Shown: one piece after another, positions 17,993-26,293 of the stretch
Position numbering within the stretch: the stretch's first letter is position 1
Layout: each line of letters opens with the position of its first letter
Origin: Bacteroidaceae bacterium
GTDB taxonomy: Bacteria > Bacteroidota > Bacteroidia > Bacteroidales > Bacteroidaceae
DNA length: 64,000 bases
NCBI GenBank assembly: GCA_902362595.1
Contig: CABIXF010000012.1
Location: forward strand, 33,595 to 97,594
Direction of reading: 5' to 3'
Translations under genes and position numbers: made by a program
The notes under the pieces: model-generated
What the model saw: only the letters and a program-made list of their open reading frames with translations
Database searches by the model: none
Told to the model about the DNA's origin: nothing

Positions 17993-18000
17993 CAAATGTA
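17993..18000 (-). promoter_or_regulatory. Candidate -7 box upstream of the DUF3836 gene
   Basis: TACATTTG on the minus strand, 50 bp before the start codon. No -33 TTTG at the right distance, so support is partial. Confidence 0.4.
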
Positions 18001-18095
18001 GTAAAAGCTTTGATATGTTGTATTCTTTCTCGCAAAAAAATGCAAGAAATTAGCAAAATGTCACCAATTAAGCATTTGTTAACAATATAGAATGA

Positions 18096-20864
18096 TTAAT
18101 GTGCTTCCAGCCAATTTTGACCCCAACCATAGTCTGCACGCAATGGAGCTTTCATTTTGTAAGCAGCTTCCATTTCAGATATCACAATTTGCTGTACTTT
18201 TTCTTTTTCTTCCGGCAAGACGCTGAAGTTTAATTCATCATGTACCTGAAGAATCATCTTGGATTGAATTCCTTCTTCCTGGAATCGTTGGTATATTCGT
18301 ATCATGGCTACTTTAATGATATCGGCTGCGCTTCCTTGAATAGGGGCATTGATTGCATTTCGTTCGGCATAGCCTCTGACGACTGCATTTTTGGAGTTGA
18401 TGTCGGGCAGATAACGTTTGCGCTTGAAGATGGTTTCAATGTATCCTTGTTCCCGTGCAAGCTGGATGCTTTTATCCATATAAGCCTTTACATCCGGGTA
18501 ATTTTCGAAATAGCCGTCGATGAGTTCTTTGGCTTCTTTCCGGTCGACATTCAGTCGTTCGGCCAGTCCGAAAACCGAAATGCCATAAATGATTCCAAAG
18601 TTGGCTGTTTTGGCTTTGCTTCTTTGTTCTCGTGTGACGTCTTCCAGTTTCACCTTATATATTTTAGCTGCGGTGGCTGCATGAATGTCCTGACCTTTCT
18701 GGAAAGCCTCTATCATGTGAGGGTCTCCGCTTAAGTGTGCCATGATACGCAGTTCAATCTGTGAATAATCGGCCGAGAAGAATTCGCATCCGTCGTCTGG
18801 AATGAAGGCTTTCCGGATTTCCTTTCCGTCTTCATTGCGGATAGGGATATTCTGCAAGTTGGGGTTGCTTGAACTCAGTCGCCCGGTAGCAGTGACCGTT
18901 TGATTGAAAGAGGTGTGAATGCGTCCGGTGGCTGGATTGATCAGTAGGGGAAGGGCATCGATGTAGGTTCCCAGTAGTTTCTTCAGACCGCGATGTTCCA
19001 GTATCTTGGCTACGATTTCGTGCTTTCCTCTCAGGCTTTCCAGCACTTCTTCCGAGGTGACGTATTGCCCTGTTTTTGTTTTCTTGGCTTTTTCCACGAT
19101 TTTTAATCGGTCGAACAACACTTCACCTACTTGTTTGGGAGACGCAATGTTGAACTCCATGCCGGCCAGTTGATGTACCTCTTCTTCTATCTGATTCATG
19201 CGTGTGGTGAAATGACGTGAAGTTTCCTTCAGTGCTTCTGTGTCGATACGCACTCCGTTTCTTTCCATGTAGGCCAGCACTGGAACCAATGGCATTTCAA
19301 TTTCTTCGAATAATTTCTTTACATCGTTCTTCTCAAGTTCTTTTTCTAGTATGTGTTTTAACTTGAGAGTTACGTCGGCATCTTCGCAGGCATATTTGTA
19401 AACGGCTTCCGGTGCGAGGTCGCGCATGTTGCCCTGTTTTTTGCCTTTCGGTCCAATCAGTTCTTCAATTTTGATTGTTTCATATTTCAGATAGACTTCT
19501 GCCAGATAATCCATTCCATGACGCAGTTCGGGTTGAAGTACGTAGTGTGCAATCATGGTGTCGAACATTTTTCCTTTTAGTGTCACTCCGTAATTGGCCA
19601 GCATAATTAAATCGTACTTGATATTCTGGCCAATTTTGAGCGAATTGGGATTTTCAAAGGCCGGTTTAAATATATTTACAATTTTTAAAGCTTCCTCACG
19701 GTTCGCGGGTACAGGTACATAAAATGCCTGATTTTCGTGTATACTGAAGCTCATTCCCACCAATTCTGCTGTGATAGGGTCTGTTCCTGTGGTTTCCGTG
19801 TCTAGACTGAAAAAAATCTGATTTGTCAAATTTTGAGCTAATTCCTCCATTTTTTCTTGATTATCAATAAGTTGATAGTCGTATGGAAGAGATTCTAACC
19901 TCGTGAGATTTGAATTTTTGGCGTCGCCTGTATCTTCCTGCGCAAATAAGCCAAAGAGATCGGGTTGAGCAGTGGGTGAGGAGGGGGCCTTTTTTTCCGT
20001 TTTGATGACACGGTCGATTAGAGTACGGAACTCCAACATTTCGAACAGACGGCGAAGTTCTTCTTCGTCGGGCTCCTCTTTTTTCAGTGCATCCATGTCA
20101 AGCTGGACAGGTACATCAGTTTTGATGGTAGCCAGAAATTTGGAGAACATAATCTGTTCCTTGTTTTCTTCTACTTTCTTTTTGATGGCTCCTTTCAGTT
20201 CATCTGTATGGGTGAGCAGGTTTTCGATACTTCCGAACTGGGCAATCAGTTTTTGTGCGGTTTTTTCTCCCACTCCGGGACAGCCCGGAATGTTGTCGGC
20301 TGTATCGCCCATCAGGCCCAGCATGTCGATGACCTGAAGAGGAGACTGGATATCGAACTTGGCTTTGACCTCGTTGACGCCCATTATTTCGAAATCCTTG
20401 TCGCCGTACTTCGGACGATACATGAACACATGTTCCCCTACAAGTTGGCCGTAATCCTTGTCGGGGGTCATCATATAGGTGGTAATTCCTCTTTTCCCAG
20501 CTTCGGTGGCAAGTGTGCCGATGACGTCGTCAGCTTCATAGCCAGCCACTTCCAGGATAGGGATGCGATAGGCCCGGATGATGTCTTTTATGATAGGGAC
20601 GGATTGCCGGATGGCCTCGGGGGTTTCTTCTCGTTGAGCCTTGTATGCTTGGTAAGCCTCATGGCGAAACGTAGGTCCCGACGGGTCGAAAGCAATGCCG
20701 ATGTGGGTCGGATTCTCTTTTCTCAGCACTTCTTCCAGCGTATTGACAAACCCCAGGATAGCGGAAGTGTTAAGACCTTTTGAGTTGATGCGGGGATTCT
20801 TGATGAAGGCGTAGTAGGCACGATAAATCAGTGCATAAGCGTCTAGTAGAAATAGTTTCTCCAT
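18096..20864 (-). CDS. polA: DNA polymerase I
   Basis: 922 residues, full length. Fills gaps in repair and removes RNA primers. The 5'-3' exonuclease domain starts at FLLDAYALIYRAYYAF; the 3'-5' exonuclease domain keeps the DxE site (SLDTETTGTDPI), so proofreading is probably active; the polymerase domain has motif A (FSADYSQIELRIMAHLSGD), the O helix (RSKAKTANFGIIYGIS) and motif C (LQVHDELNFSV). ATG at 20864 is chosen because it starts MEKLFLLDAY directly; an in-frame ATG at 20903 would add 13 residues that look like leader. Divergent from the polyprenyl synthase gene. Confidence 0.97.
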   Translation of the reverse strand: MEKLFLLDAYALIYRAYYAFIKNPRINSKGLNTSAILGFVNTLEEVLRKENPTHIGIAFDPSGPTFRHEAYQAYKAQREETPEAIRQSVPIIKDIIRAYRIPILEVAGYEADDVIGTLATEAGKRGITTYMMTPDKDYGQLVGEHVFMYRPKYGDKDFEIMGVNEVKAKFDIQSPLQVIDMLGLMGDTADNIPGCPGVGEKTAQKLIAQFGSIENLLTHTDELKGAIKKKVEENKEQIMFSKFLATIKTDVPVQLDMDALKKEEPDEEELRRLFEMLEFRTLIDRVIKTEKKAPSSPTAQPDLFGLFAQEDTGDAKNSNLTRLESLPYDYQLIDNQEKMEELAQNLTNQIFFSLDTETTGTDPITAELVGMSFSIHENQAFYVPVPANREEALKIVNIFKPAFENPNSLKIGQNIKYDLIMLANYGVTLKGKMFDTMIAHYVLQPELRHGMDYLAEVYLKYETIKIEELIGPKGKKQGNMRDLAPEAVYKYACEDADVTLKLKHILEKELEKNDVKKLFEEIEMPLVPVLAYMERNGVRIDTEALKETSRHFTTRMNQIEEEVHQLAGMEFNIASPKQVGEVLFDRLKIVEKAKKTKTGQYVTSEEVLESLRGKHEIVAKILEHRGLKKLLGTYIDALPLLINPATGRIHTSFNQTVTATGRLSSSNPNLQNIPIRNEDGKEIRKAFIPDDGCEFFSADYSQIELRIMAHLSGDPHMIEAFQKGQDIHAATAAKIYKVKLEDVTREQRSKAKTANFGIIYGISVFGLAERLNVDRKEAKELIDGYFENYPDVKAYMDKSIQLAREQGYIETIFKRKRYLPDINSKNAVVRGYAERNAINAPIQGSAADIIKVAMIRIYQRFQEEGIQSKMILQVHDELNFSVLPEEKEKVQQIVISEMEAAYKMKAPLRADYGWGQNWLEAH

Positions 20865-20931
20865 TCGTGTAAAAATATTAAGATTTTTCATGTAAATGTA
20901 CAAAAAAATACGGTATTCAGTCTTTTATTAT

Positions 20932-20939
20932 TACTTTTG
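20932..20939 (+). promoter_or_regulatory. Candidate -7 box of the polyprenyl synthase gene
   Basis: TACTTTTG matches TAnnTTTG 13-20 bp before the two candidate start codons. No clear -33 box; it would give a very short leader. Confidence 0.45.
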
Positions 20940-20958
20940 TGGGCTTAAATAAATGTAC

Positions 20959-21933
20959 ATGAATAAAATTGATTTAATAAAGCAGCCTGTAGCAAAAGAA
21001 TTGGAGGAATTCAGAGGGCTTTTTGAAGACTCTTTGACCAGTACAGATCCTTTATTGGGAGAGGTGCTGTCTTACGTCAAGAAGCGGAGTGGGAAGATGA
21101 TGCGCCCTATACTGGTGATGCTGATGGCTAAGTTGTTCGGTACATTAAGCGATTCTACTTTTCATGCAGCCTTATCATTGGAGTTACTTCATACAGCTAG
21201 TCTGATTCACGACGATGTAGTGGATGAAAGTAACGAACGTCGTGGGCAGTCTTCTGTGAATGCCATTTATAATAATAAGGTATCGGTGTTGGTGGGTGAT
21301 TACATGCTGGCTACAAGTTTGAAACATGCTGCGCATACCGGTAAGGTGGAGTTAGTAGAATTGGTGGCTTGCTTGGGGCAGGAACTTTCTGAAGGGGAGA
21401 TTCTTCAGTTGGGCAATACCGGAAAGGAAGATTTTGCAGAAGATACTTATTTTGACATCATACGAAAGAAAACAGCAGCCTTGTTCAAGATTAGTGCGCA
21501 AAGTGGGGCGGTATCCGTGAATGCTTCTCCAAAAGAAGCGATGAAAGCGGCACTTTTTGGTGAAATGATTGGAATAGCTTTCCAAATAAAAGACGATATC
21601 TTCGATTATTTTGAGAATGCAGAATTAGGGAAGCCCACGGGAAATGATATGCTGGAAGGGAAACTTACACTGCCGGCTTTGTATGTATTGAATAAATTGC
21701 ACGATACCTCTTTGAATGAACTGGCTTTACGGATACGGGCCTTGAATGCTTCGAAAGAAGAGATAGCCCAGTTTGTAGAAACGGTGAAAAGGGAAGGAGG
21801 CATTGAGTATGCCACTCAGAAAATGTATGAGTTCCGTGAGAAGGCATTGGCACTTTTGCCCGCTTCTACCGACGAAGCGATTAGGAATGCGCTGACTGCT
21901 TACATTGATTACGTGATTGAACGGAACAAGTAA
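20959..21933 (+). CDS. All-trans polyprenyl diphosphate synthase
   Basis: About 324 residues. Condenses isopentenyl diphosphate with an allylic diphosphate to make the long prenyl chain, in this phylum most likely the menaquinone side chain. Both aspartate-rich motifs are present: first LIHDDVVDES, second FQIKDDIFDYF, along with GKMMRPILVML near the N-terminus and the conserved GKPTGNDMLEGKLTLP. The ATG at 20959 aligns with the usual family start; 20953 would add two residues. Chain length cannot be read with certainty, so no symbol is given. Confidence 0.92.
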   Translation: MNKIDLIKQPVAKELEEFRGLFEDSLTSTDPLLGEVLSYVKKRSGKMMRPILVMLMAKLFGTLSDSTFHAALSLELLHTASLIHDDVVDESNERRGQSSVNAIYNNKVSVLVGDYMLATSLKHAAHTGKVELVELVACLGQELSEGEILQLGNTGKEDFAEDTYFDIIRKKTAALFKISAQSGAVSVNASPKEAMKAALFGEMIGIAFQIKDDIFDYFENAELGKPTGNDMLEGKLTLPALYVLNKLHDTSLNELALRIRALNASKEEIAQFVETVKREGGIEYATQKMYEFREKALALLPASTDEAIRNALTAYIDYVIERNK

Positions 21934-21951
21934 TTCGTTTTATAGATAAAG

Positions 21952-22000
21952 AAAAGCCCCTTTCGTTTGTGGTTTTCCACGATGGAAAGGGGCTTTTTAT
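21952..22000. terminator. Bidirectional intrinsic terminator
   Basis: AAAAGCCCCTTTC / GGAAAGGGGCTTTT with an inner GTGG / CCAC hairpin, with A and T runs on both sides. It ends the polyprenyl synthase gene on the plus strand and the uvrC-deoC cluster on the minus strand. Confidence 0.85.
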
Positions 22001-22018
22001 TTCATTTCTTTCTTCTGA

Positions 22019-22966
22019 TTAGAAGAACTTGGTCTCACTGCCTACAATTTCTGAAAGCAGGAGGTTGGCCATGCGGCTAGTGCCCAGACGGAAGCGTTCG
22101 TTAGTCAGCCATTCTTCGCCCAGCAGTTCCTTGACGATGGTATAATATACCAGCGCATCGTGAACGGAATTGATGCCGCCTGCTGGCTTGAAGCCTACTT
22201 TTCGTCCTGTTTCCAGGAAATATTCCTTGATGGCCTGGCACATTACGTATGCTGCTTCCGGAGTAGCGGCAGGGCTTTCTTTTCCGGTAGAAGTCTTGAT
22301 GAAATCTGCTCCGCAGTACATGGAAAGAATGGAAGCTTTCTTAATGTTAGAAGCAGTTTTCAAGGCACCTGTTTCTAGAATTACTTTCAAGTGCTTATCG
22401 CCGCATACTTCTTTCAGTTCCTCGATTTCATCGCACATTCCTTCGTAATCTCCAGTCAGGAATTTCCCTACAGAAATGACGATATCGATTTCATCGGCTC
22501 CGGCATGGAGTGCCATGGCTGTTTCGGCCACTTTCACTTCAATGAAAGTTTGTGAGGAAGGGAATCCTCCCGATACACAAGCAATCTTGACATCGTCTGC
22601 TTCCAAAGTATCGTTGACAATTTCGGCCATGTTGGGGTAGACGCAGATGGCGGCCACGTTTTTCAGGTCCGGATAACGATCTACAAACTCATTTACCTTT
22701 TCGGTAAACTTCATGACGCTCGGTTCGCTGTCTGTACATTTCAGTGTCGTCAGGTCGATGCAGTTGAAAAGGAATTTCTTTACCTCCAGGGTGTTGTTCT
22801 CTTCCAGATGTTTTTCGATGAGTTTCGCCGTTTTTGCTGCGATTTCATCGTCATTCAGCTCCGTATTATACTTGCGCAAGGCTTCGTCATACTTGCTGGT
22901 CTGGTTCGGATTTTCTCTTTCATCCTCGGGGGTATATCCGCCCCCATGTTCGCGATAATGTTCCAT
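22019..22966 (-). CDS. deoC: Deoxyribose-phosphate aldolase
   Basis: 315 residues. Cleaves 2-deoxyribose 5-phosphate to glyceraldehyde 3-phosphate and acetaldehyde in deoxynucleoside salvage. The TIM-barrel core has the Schiff-base lysine in GADFIKTSTGKESPAAT, the second lysine in VGFKPAGGI, and LKVILETGAL. It carries about 60 extra N-terminal residues compared with the short E. coli-type enzyme. Last gene of the minus-strand cluster; 5 bp from the MazG-like gene, so almost certainly in one operon with it. Confidence 0.95.
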   Translation of the reverse strand: MEHYREHGGGYTPEDERENPNQTSKYDEALRKYNTELNDDEIAAKTAKLIEKHLEENNTLEVKKFLFNCIDLTTLKCTDSEPSVMKFTEKVNEFVDRYPDLKNVAAICVYPNMAEIVNDTLEADDVKIACVSGGFPSSQTFIEVKVAETAMALHAGADEIDIVISVGKFLTGDYEGMCDEIEELKEVCGDKHLKVILETGALKTASNIKKASILSMYCGADFIKTSTGKESPAATPEAAYVMCQAIKEYFLETGRKVGFKPAGGINSVHDALVYYTIVKELLGEEWLTNERFRLGTSRMANLLLSEIVGSETKFF

Positions 22967-22971
22967 ACTCT

Positions 22972-23292
22972 TTATAGTTTAGGGTTGTTTTTATGTCTGT
23001 CCTTGTCACGGTTTGTCTTTTTCTCCAGGTTCTTACGAAAGGCTTCTGTCAGGTCTACGCCTGTTTGATTGGCCAGGCAGAGCAGTACCCAGAGCACATC
23101 CGCCATTTCATCGCCTAGGTCGGTTTTTTCTCCCGCTTTGAACGACTGGTCGCCATACGTCCGTGCCATGATGCGTGCCAGTTCTCCCACTTCCTCAGTG
23201 AGCACGGCCATGTTGGTCAGTTCACTGAAGTATCTCACTCCATACGTCTTGATCCACGTATCTACCGTTTTCTGTGCTTCTTCCAGTGTCAT
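22972..23292 (-). CDS. MazG-like nucleotide pyrophosphohydrolase
   Basis: 106 residues, a single MazG-type domain. The metal-binding motif EEVGELARIM followed by DLGDEMADVLWVLLCLA matches the EExxE and ExxD pattern of all-alpha NTP pyrophosphatases. Likely hydrolyses a (d)NTP to monophosphate, although substrates of short MazG-like proteins vary. Placed between dtd and deoC with gaps of 2 and 5 bp. Confidence 0.88.
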   Translation of the reverse strand: MTLEEAQKTVDTWIKTYGVRYFSELTNMAVLTEEVGELARIMARTYGDQSFKAGEKTDLGDEMADVLWVLLCLANQTGVDLTEAFRKNLEKKTNRDKDRHKNNPKL

Positions 23293-23294
23293 AG

Positions 23295-23747
23295 TTATTC
23301 CTTGTTTTTGGTATCCATGCAGATGGTTACCGGTCCGTTGTTAATCAGTTCCACTTTCATGTCGGCTCCGAATTCACCGGTTCCTACCTCCTTTCCGAGG
23401 GCAATGCTCAGTTCGTTGCAGAAATAATTATAGAGGGGAATGGCAGTTTCATGCCCCGCTGCTCGGATATAAGAAGGGCGATTTCCTTTCTTGGTAGAAG
23501 CCATTAAAGTGAACTGGCTGATGACCAGAATTTCTCCTTGTACATCCAGAATGGATTTGTTCATTACTCCGTTTTCATCGTCAAATACGCGGAGGTTGAC
23601 AATCTTTTTGCAAAGCCAGTCGGCATCTTCTTGGGTGTCGGCTTCTTCAATACCGACCAGTACCATGAAGCCTTCCTTGATGGCTGATTTGCATGTCCCG
23701 TCAATGGTGACGGAAGCACGTGTCACACGTTGTATCACTACTCTCAT
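23295..23747 (-). CDS. dtd: D-aminoacyl-tRNA deacylase
   Basis: 150 residues. Removes D-amino acids (and glycine from tRNA-Ala) from mischarged tRNAs. Family landmarks: start MRVVIQRVTRASVTIDG, active-site SQFTLMASTKKGNRPS, and NNGPVTICMDT near the end, which carries the chirality-checking Gly-Pro pair. Second gene of the uvrC-dtd-mazG-deoC run. Confidence 0.96.
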   Translation of the reverse strand: MRVVIQRVTRASVTIDGTCKSAIKEGFMVLVGIEEADTQEDADWLCKKIVNLRVFDDENGVMNKSILDVQGEILVISQFTLMASTKKGNRPSYIRAAGHETAIPLYNYFCNELSIALGKEVGTGEFGADMKVELINNGPVTICMDTKNKE

Positions 23748-23780
23748 GTTTCTCTTCTTGTTTTTACAAAAGTAAGAAAA

Positions 23781-25613
23781 TTATTTGGAATCCGACAGGG
23801 ATTCCTTGACGCTTTTCGCCGCGCTTTCTCCGATGACCTCTGCAATTTCTTCCAGACTTGCCTGACGGATACGGGTCACGCTCTTGAACTTTTTCAGCAG
23901 AGCTGTCTTCCGTTTTTCCCCGATGCCTTTGATGGTGTCGAGGGCCGAGGCAATCTGACTCTTGCTTCTTTTTTCCCGATGGAAAGTGATGGCAAAGCGG
24001 TGCACTTCGTCTTGTATATTCTCCAGAAGATGGAAAAGGGGAGTACCTTGCTTGATGCCGAGAGTTTGAGGAGGGAATCCATACAGAATCTCCGACGTCC
24101 GGTGGCGGTTGTTCTTGGCCAGTCCAACGATGGGAATCTGCAGGTGCAATTCGTCTTCCACGACTTCGCGTACCACTTCCATTTGTCCCTTTCCACCGTC
24201 GGTCAGTATCAGGTCGGGCAGTTCACCCTGTTCTTCCAGAATACGGGAATAGCGGCGGCGTACCACCTCCTGCATGGATGCATAATCGTCGGGACCCACT
24301 ACCGTTTTGATGAGGTATTTGCGATAGTCTTTTTTGCTGGGCTTGGCTTGTTTGAACACCACGCAGGCAGCTACGGCATCTGAGCCTTGGATATTGGAAT
24401 TGTCGAAACATTCGATGTGGTTGGGCATTTTCTCCAGGTGAAGCTGTGCCTGGATTTCTTTCATCAACCGTACGCTTCGTTGCTCCGGATTGAGCTTTTC
24501 CGCTTGTTTCAACCGGTCCACTTTATACTGTTTGACGTTCATCAGCGAGAGGTCGAGCAGGTGTTTCTTTTCGCCTCTTTGAGGTACGGTGAACGTCACT
24601 CCGTTCATTTCCATGTCCAGTTCAAAGGGAACAATGATTTCCTTGGATGTGCTTTTGTATCGTTCCCTCATTTCCACGATGCCGAGAGAAAGTAATTCTT
24701 CCTTGCTTTCGTTCATCCGCAGCTTGTATTCGAAGGTGAAGGCTTGGTTGATGCATCCGTTGGTGATGTGCAGGTAATTGATGTAAGCCGTATTTTCGTC
24801 CGTTTCAATCGAAAAGACATCGATTTGGTGCAGGGTGGCACTGACCACCTCGCTCTTGGCGCGATAGCTTTCGATGAGCATGTATTGTTCCTTGACCTTC
24901 TGTGCTTCTTCGAAACGCATCTCTCCAGCCAACCGTTTCATCTCTTCCATCAGGGCATTGCTCACAGCCTGTGTGTTTCCTTTCAACAACTCTTTTGCCT
25001 GTGCGATGTGCTGCATGTATGCTTCGTGCGATTGCTGTCCGATGCAAGGTCCCAGGCAGTTCTTGATATGGTATTCCAGACACACCTTGAATTTTCTCTG
25101 TGCGATATTTTCGGGCGTCAGGGCGAGGTGGCAGGTGCGCAGCGGATATAGTTTCTTGATTAGCTCCAGAATCGCCATCATCGAAGGAATATGACTGTAA
25201 GGGCCGTAGTAGGTAGACCCGTCGCGAATGATTTTCCGGGTCTTGTAGATACGCGGAAAATACTCGTTGCTGACGCAGATGGAAGGGTAGGTCTTGTCAT
25301 CTTTCAGCAAGACGTTGTAACGTGGCTTGTATTTCTTGATAAGGTTGTTCTCCAGCAACAGGGCATCCTCCTCCGTATTGACCACAATGTAGCGGATATC
25401 TGCAATCTTCGACACCAGCATCCGTGTCTTGGCCGATTGGTGGTCTTTGGAGAAATAAGAGTACACACGCCGCTTCAGGTTCTTGGCCTTTCCCACATAG
25501 ATGATGACTCCCTCCTTGTTCAAGTACTGGTATATGCCCGGTCCTTCCGGAAGGTTCAATACGATTCCTTTCAGGTATTCGCCGGTATTTTCTTTCTTTT
25601 CTACCTCTTCCAT
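23781..25613 (-). CDS. uvrC: UvrABC system protein C
   Basis: 610 residues. Makes both incisions in nucleotide excision repair. The N-terminal GIY-YIG nuclease domain (GPGIYQYLNKEGVIIYVGKAKNLKRRV), the UVR domain (MRFEEAQKVKEQYMLIE), the RNase H-like nuclease domain (IECFDNSNIQGSDAVAACVVF, LILTDGGKGQ) and the C-terminal helix-hairpin-helix pair (ALDTIKGIGEKRKTALLKKF) are all present. First gene of the minus-strand cluster after the apt terminator. Confidence 0.97.
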   Translation of the reverse strand: MEEVEKKENTGEYLKGIVLNLPEGPGIYQYLNKEGVIIYVGKAKNLKRRVYSYFSKDHQSAKTRMLVSKIADIRYIVVNTEEDALLLENNLIKKYKPRYNVLLKDDKTYPSICVSNEYFPRIYKTRKIIRDGSTYYGPYSHIPSMMAILELIKKLYPLRTCHLALTPENIAQRKFKVCLEYHIKNCLGPCIGQQSHEAYMQHIAQAKELLKGNTQAVSNALMEEMKRLAGEMRFEEAQKVKEQYMLIESYRAKSEVVSATLHQIDVFSIETDENTAYINYLHITNGCINQAFTFEYKLRMNESKEELLSLGIVEMRERYKSTSKEIIVPFELDMEMNGVTFTVPQRGEKKHLLDLSLMNVKQYKVDRLKQAEKLNPEQRSVRLMKEIQAQLHLEKMPNHIECFDNSNIQGSDAVAACVVFKQAKPSKKDYRKYLIKTVVGPDDYASMQEVVRRRYSRILEEQGELPDLILTDGGKGQMEVVREVVEDELHLQIPIVGLAKNNRHRTSEILYGFPPQTLGIKQGTPLFHLLENIQDEVHRFAITFHREKRSKSQIASALDTIKGIGEKRKTALLKKFKSVTRIRQASLEEIAEVIGESAAKSVKESLSDSK

Positions 25614-25630
25614 GGTTGCTTATTTCAGGT

Positions 25631-25684
25631 TGAAAAGCAGCCTTCCCTGCAGGGGCTTTTCGCTCCTTGCAAAGAAGGCTGCTT
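25631..25684 (-). terminator. Intrinsic terminator of apt
   Basis: Minus strand AAGCAGCCTTC / GAAGGCTGCTT, 11-bp stem with a long 28-nt loop, followed by TTTCAACC. The T-run is short, so termination may be partial and allow read-through into uvrC. Confidence 0.6.
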
Positions 25685-25711
25685 GAATTCTTTTTATCAA
25701 ACGGAAACTGC

Positions 25712-26236
25712 TTACAGCTTCAGCAAGGTAGTTACTTCTACGTTCTCATCAAAAGCTTTTCGGCCGTTCAGTCCTTCCAACTCGATGACGAAGTTGACAT
25801 ACGCTTGCTTTACCCCGCAGCGTTTCACCAGTCGGTGAGCGGCTGCCATGGTTCCTCCTGTAGCCAGCAGGTCATCGTGCAACAGCACTACGTCTTCCGG
25901 GCTGATGGCATCTTTATGAAGCTGGATGGTGTCGGTGCCATACTCCTTGGCGTAGGTCTCTTCTATCACTTCAGCGGGAAGCTTACCGGGCTTGCGGGCC
26001 ATGATGAAGCCTGCTCCCAGACGAGCCGCTAAAGCGCCTCCCAGGATGAATCCTCTTGACTCGATTCCCACGACCTTCGTGATACCTTTGTCCTTGTACA
26101 TCTCGTAAAGTTCGTCAATCATGCCCTGCAAACATTCAGGGTTTTTGAAGAGGGTAGTGACATCGTAGAACAAGATGCCGGGCTTGGGAAAATCAGGGAT
26201 TTCCCGGAGGTTTTTCTTTAATGTTTCTTTGTTCAT
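25712..26236 (-). CDS. apt: Adenine phosphoribosyltransferase
   Basis: 174 residues. Converts adenine and PRPP to AMP. Contains the PRPP-binding motif VLLHDDLLATGGTMAAA, the GIESRGFILGGALAARLGAGF segment and RKPGKLPAE, all typical of Apt. Located just downstream of mnmG with a 57-bp gap that holds the parS site. Confidence 0.97.
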   Translation of the reverse strand: MNKETLKKNLREIPDFPKPGILFYDVTTLFKNPECLQGMIDELYEMYKDKGITKVVGIESRGFILGGALAARLGAGFIMARKPGKLPAEVIEETYAKEYGTDTIQLHKDAISPEDVVLLHDDLLATGGTMAAAHRLVKRCGVKQAYVNFVIELEGLNGRKAFDENVEVTTLLKL

Positions 26237-26269
26237 ATCCAGTGTTTTATATGTAATCCTTAAATGAAT

Positions 26270-26285
26270 TGTTTCACGTGAAACA
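26270..26285. promoter_or_regulatory. parS centromere site (ParB binding)
   Basis: TGTTTCACGTGAAACA, a perfect 16-bp palindrome identical to the parS consensus defined in Bacillus subtilis and conserved across bacterial chromosomes. It lies in the short gap between apt and mnmG. Loading of ParB here would start spreading over the neighbouring genes and mark an origin-proximal region. Confidence 0.92.
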
Positions 26286-26293
26286 TGGCTTGT

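Noticed and set aside
26237..26293. oriC in the apt-mnmG gap
   Set aside because: parS is present but the gap is only 57 bp, with no DnaA-box cluster, AT-rich unwinding region or dnaA gene.
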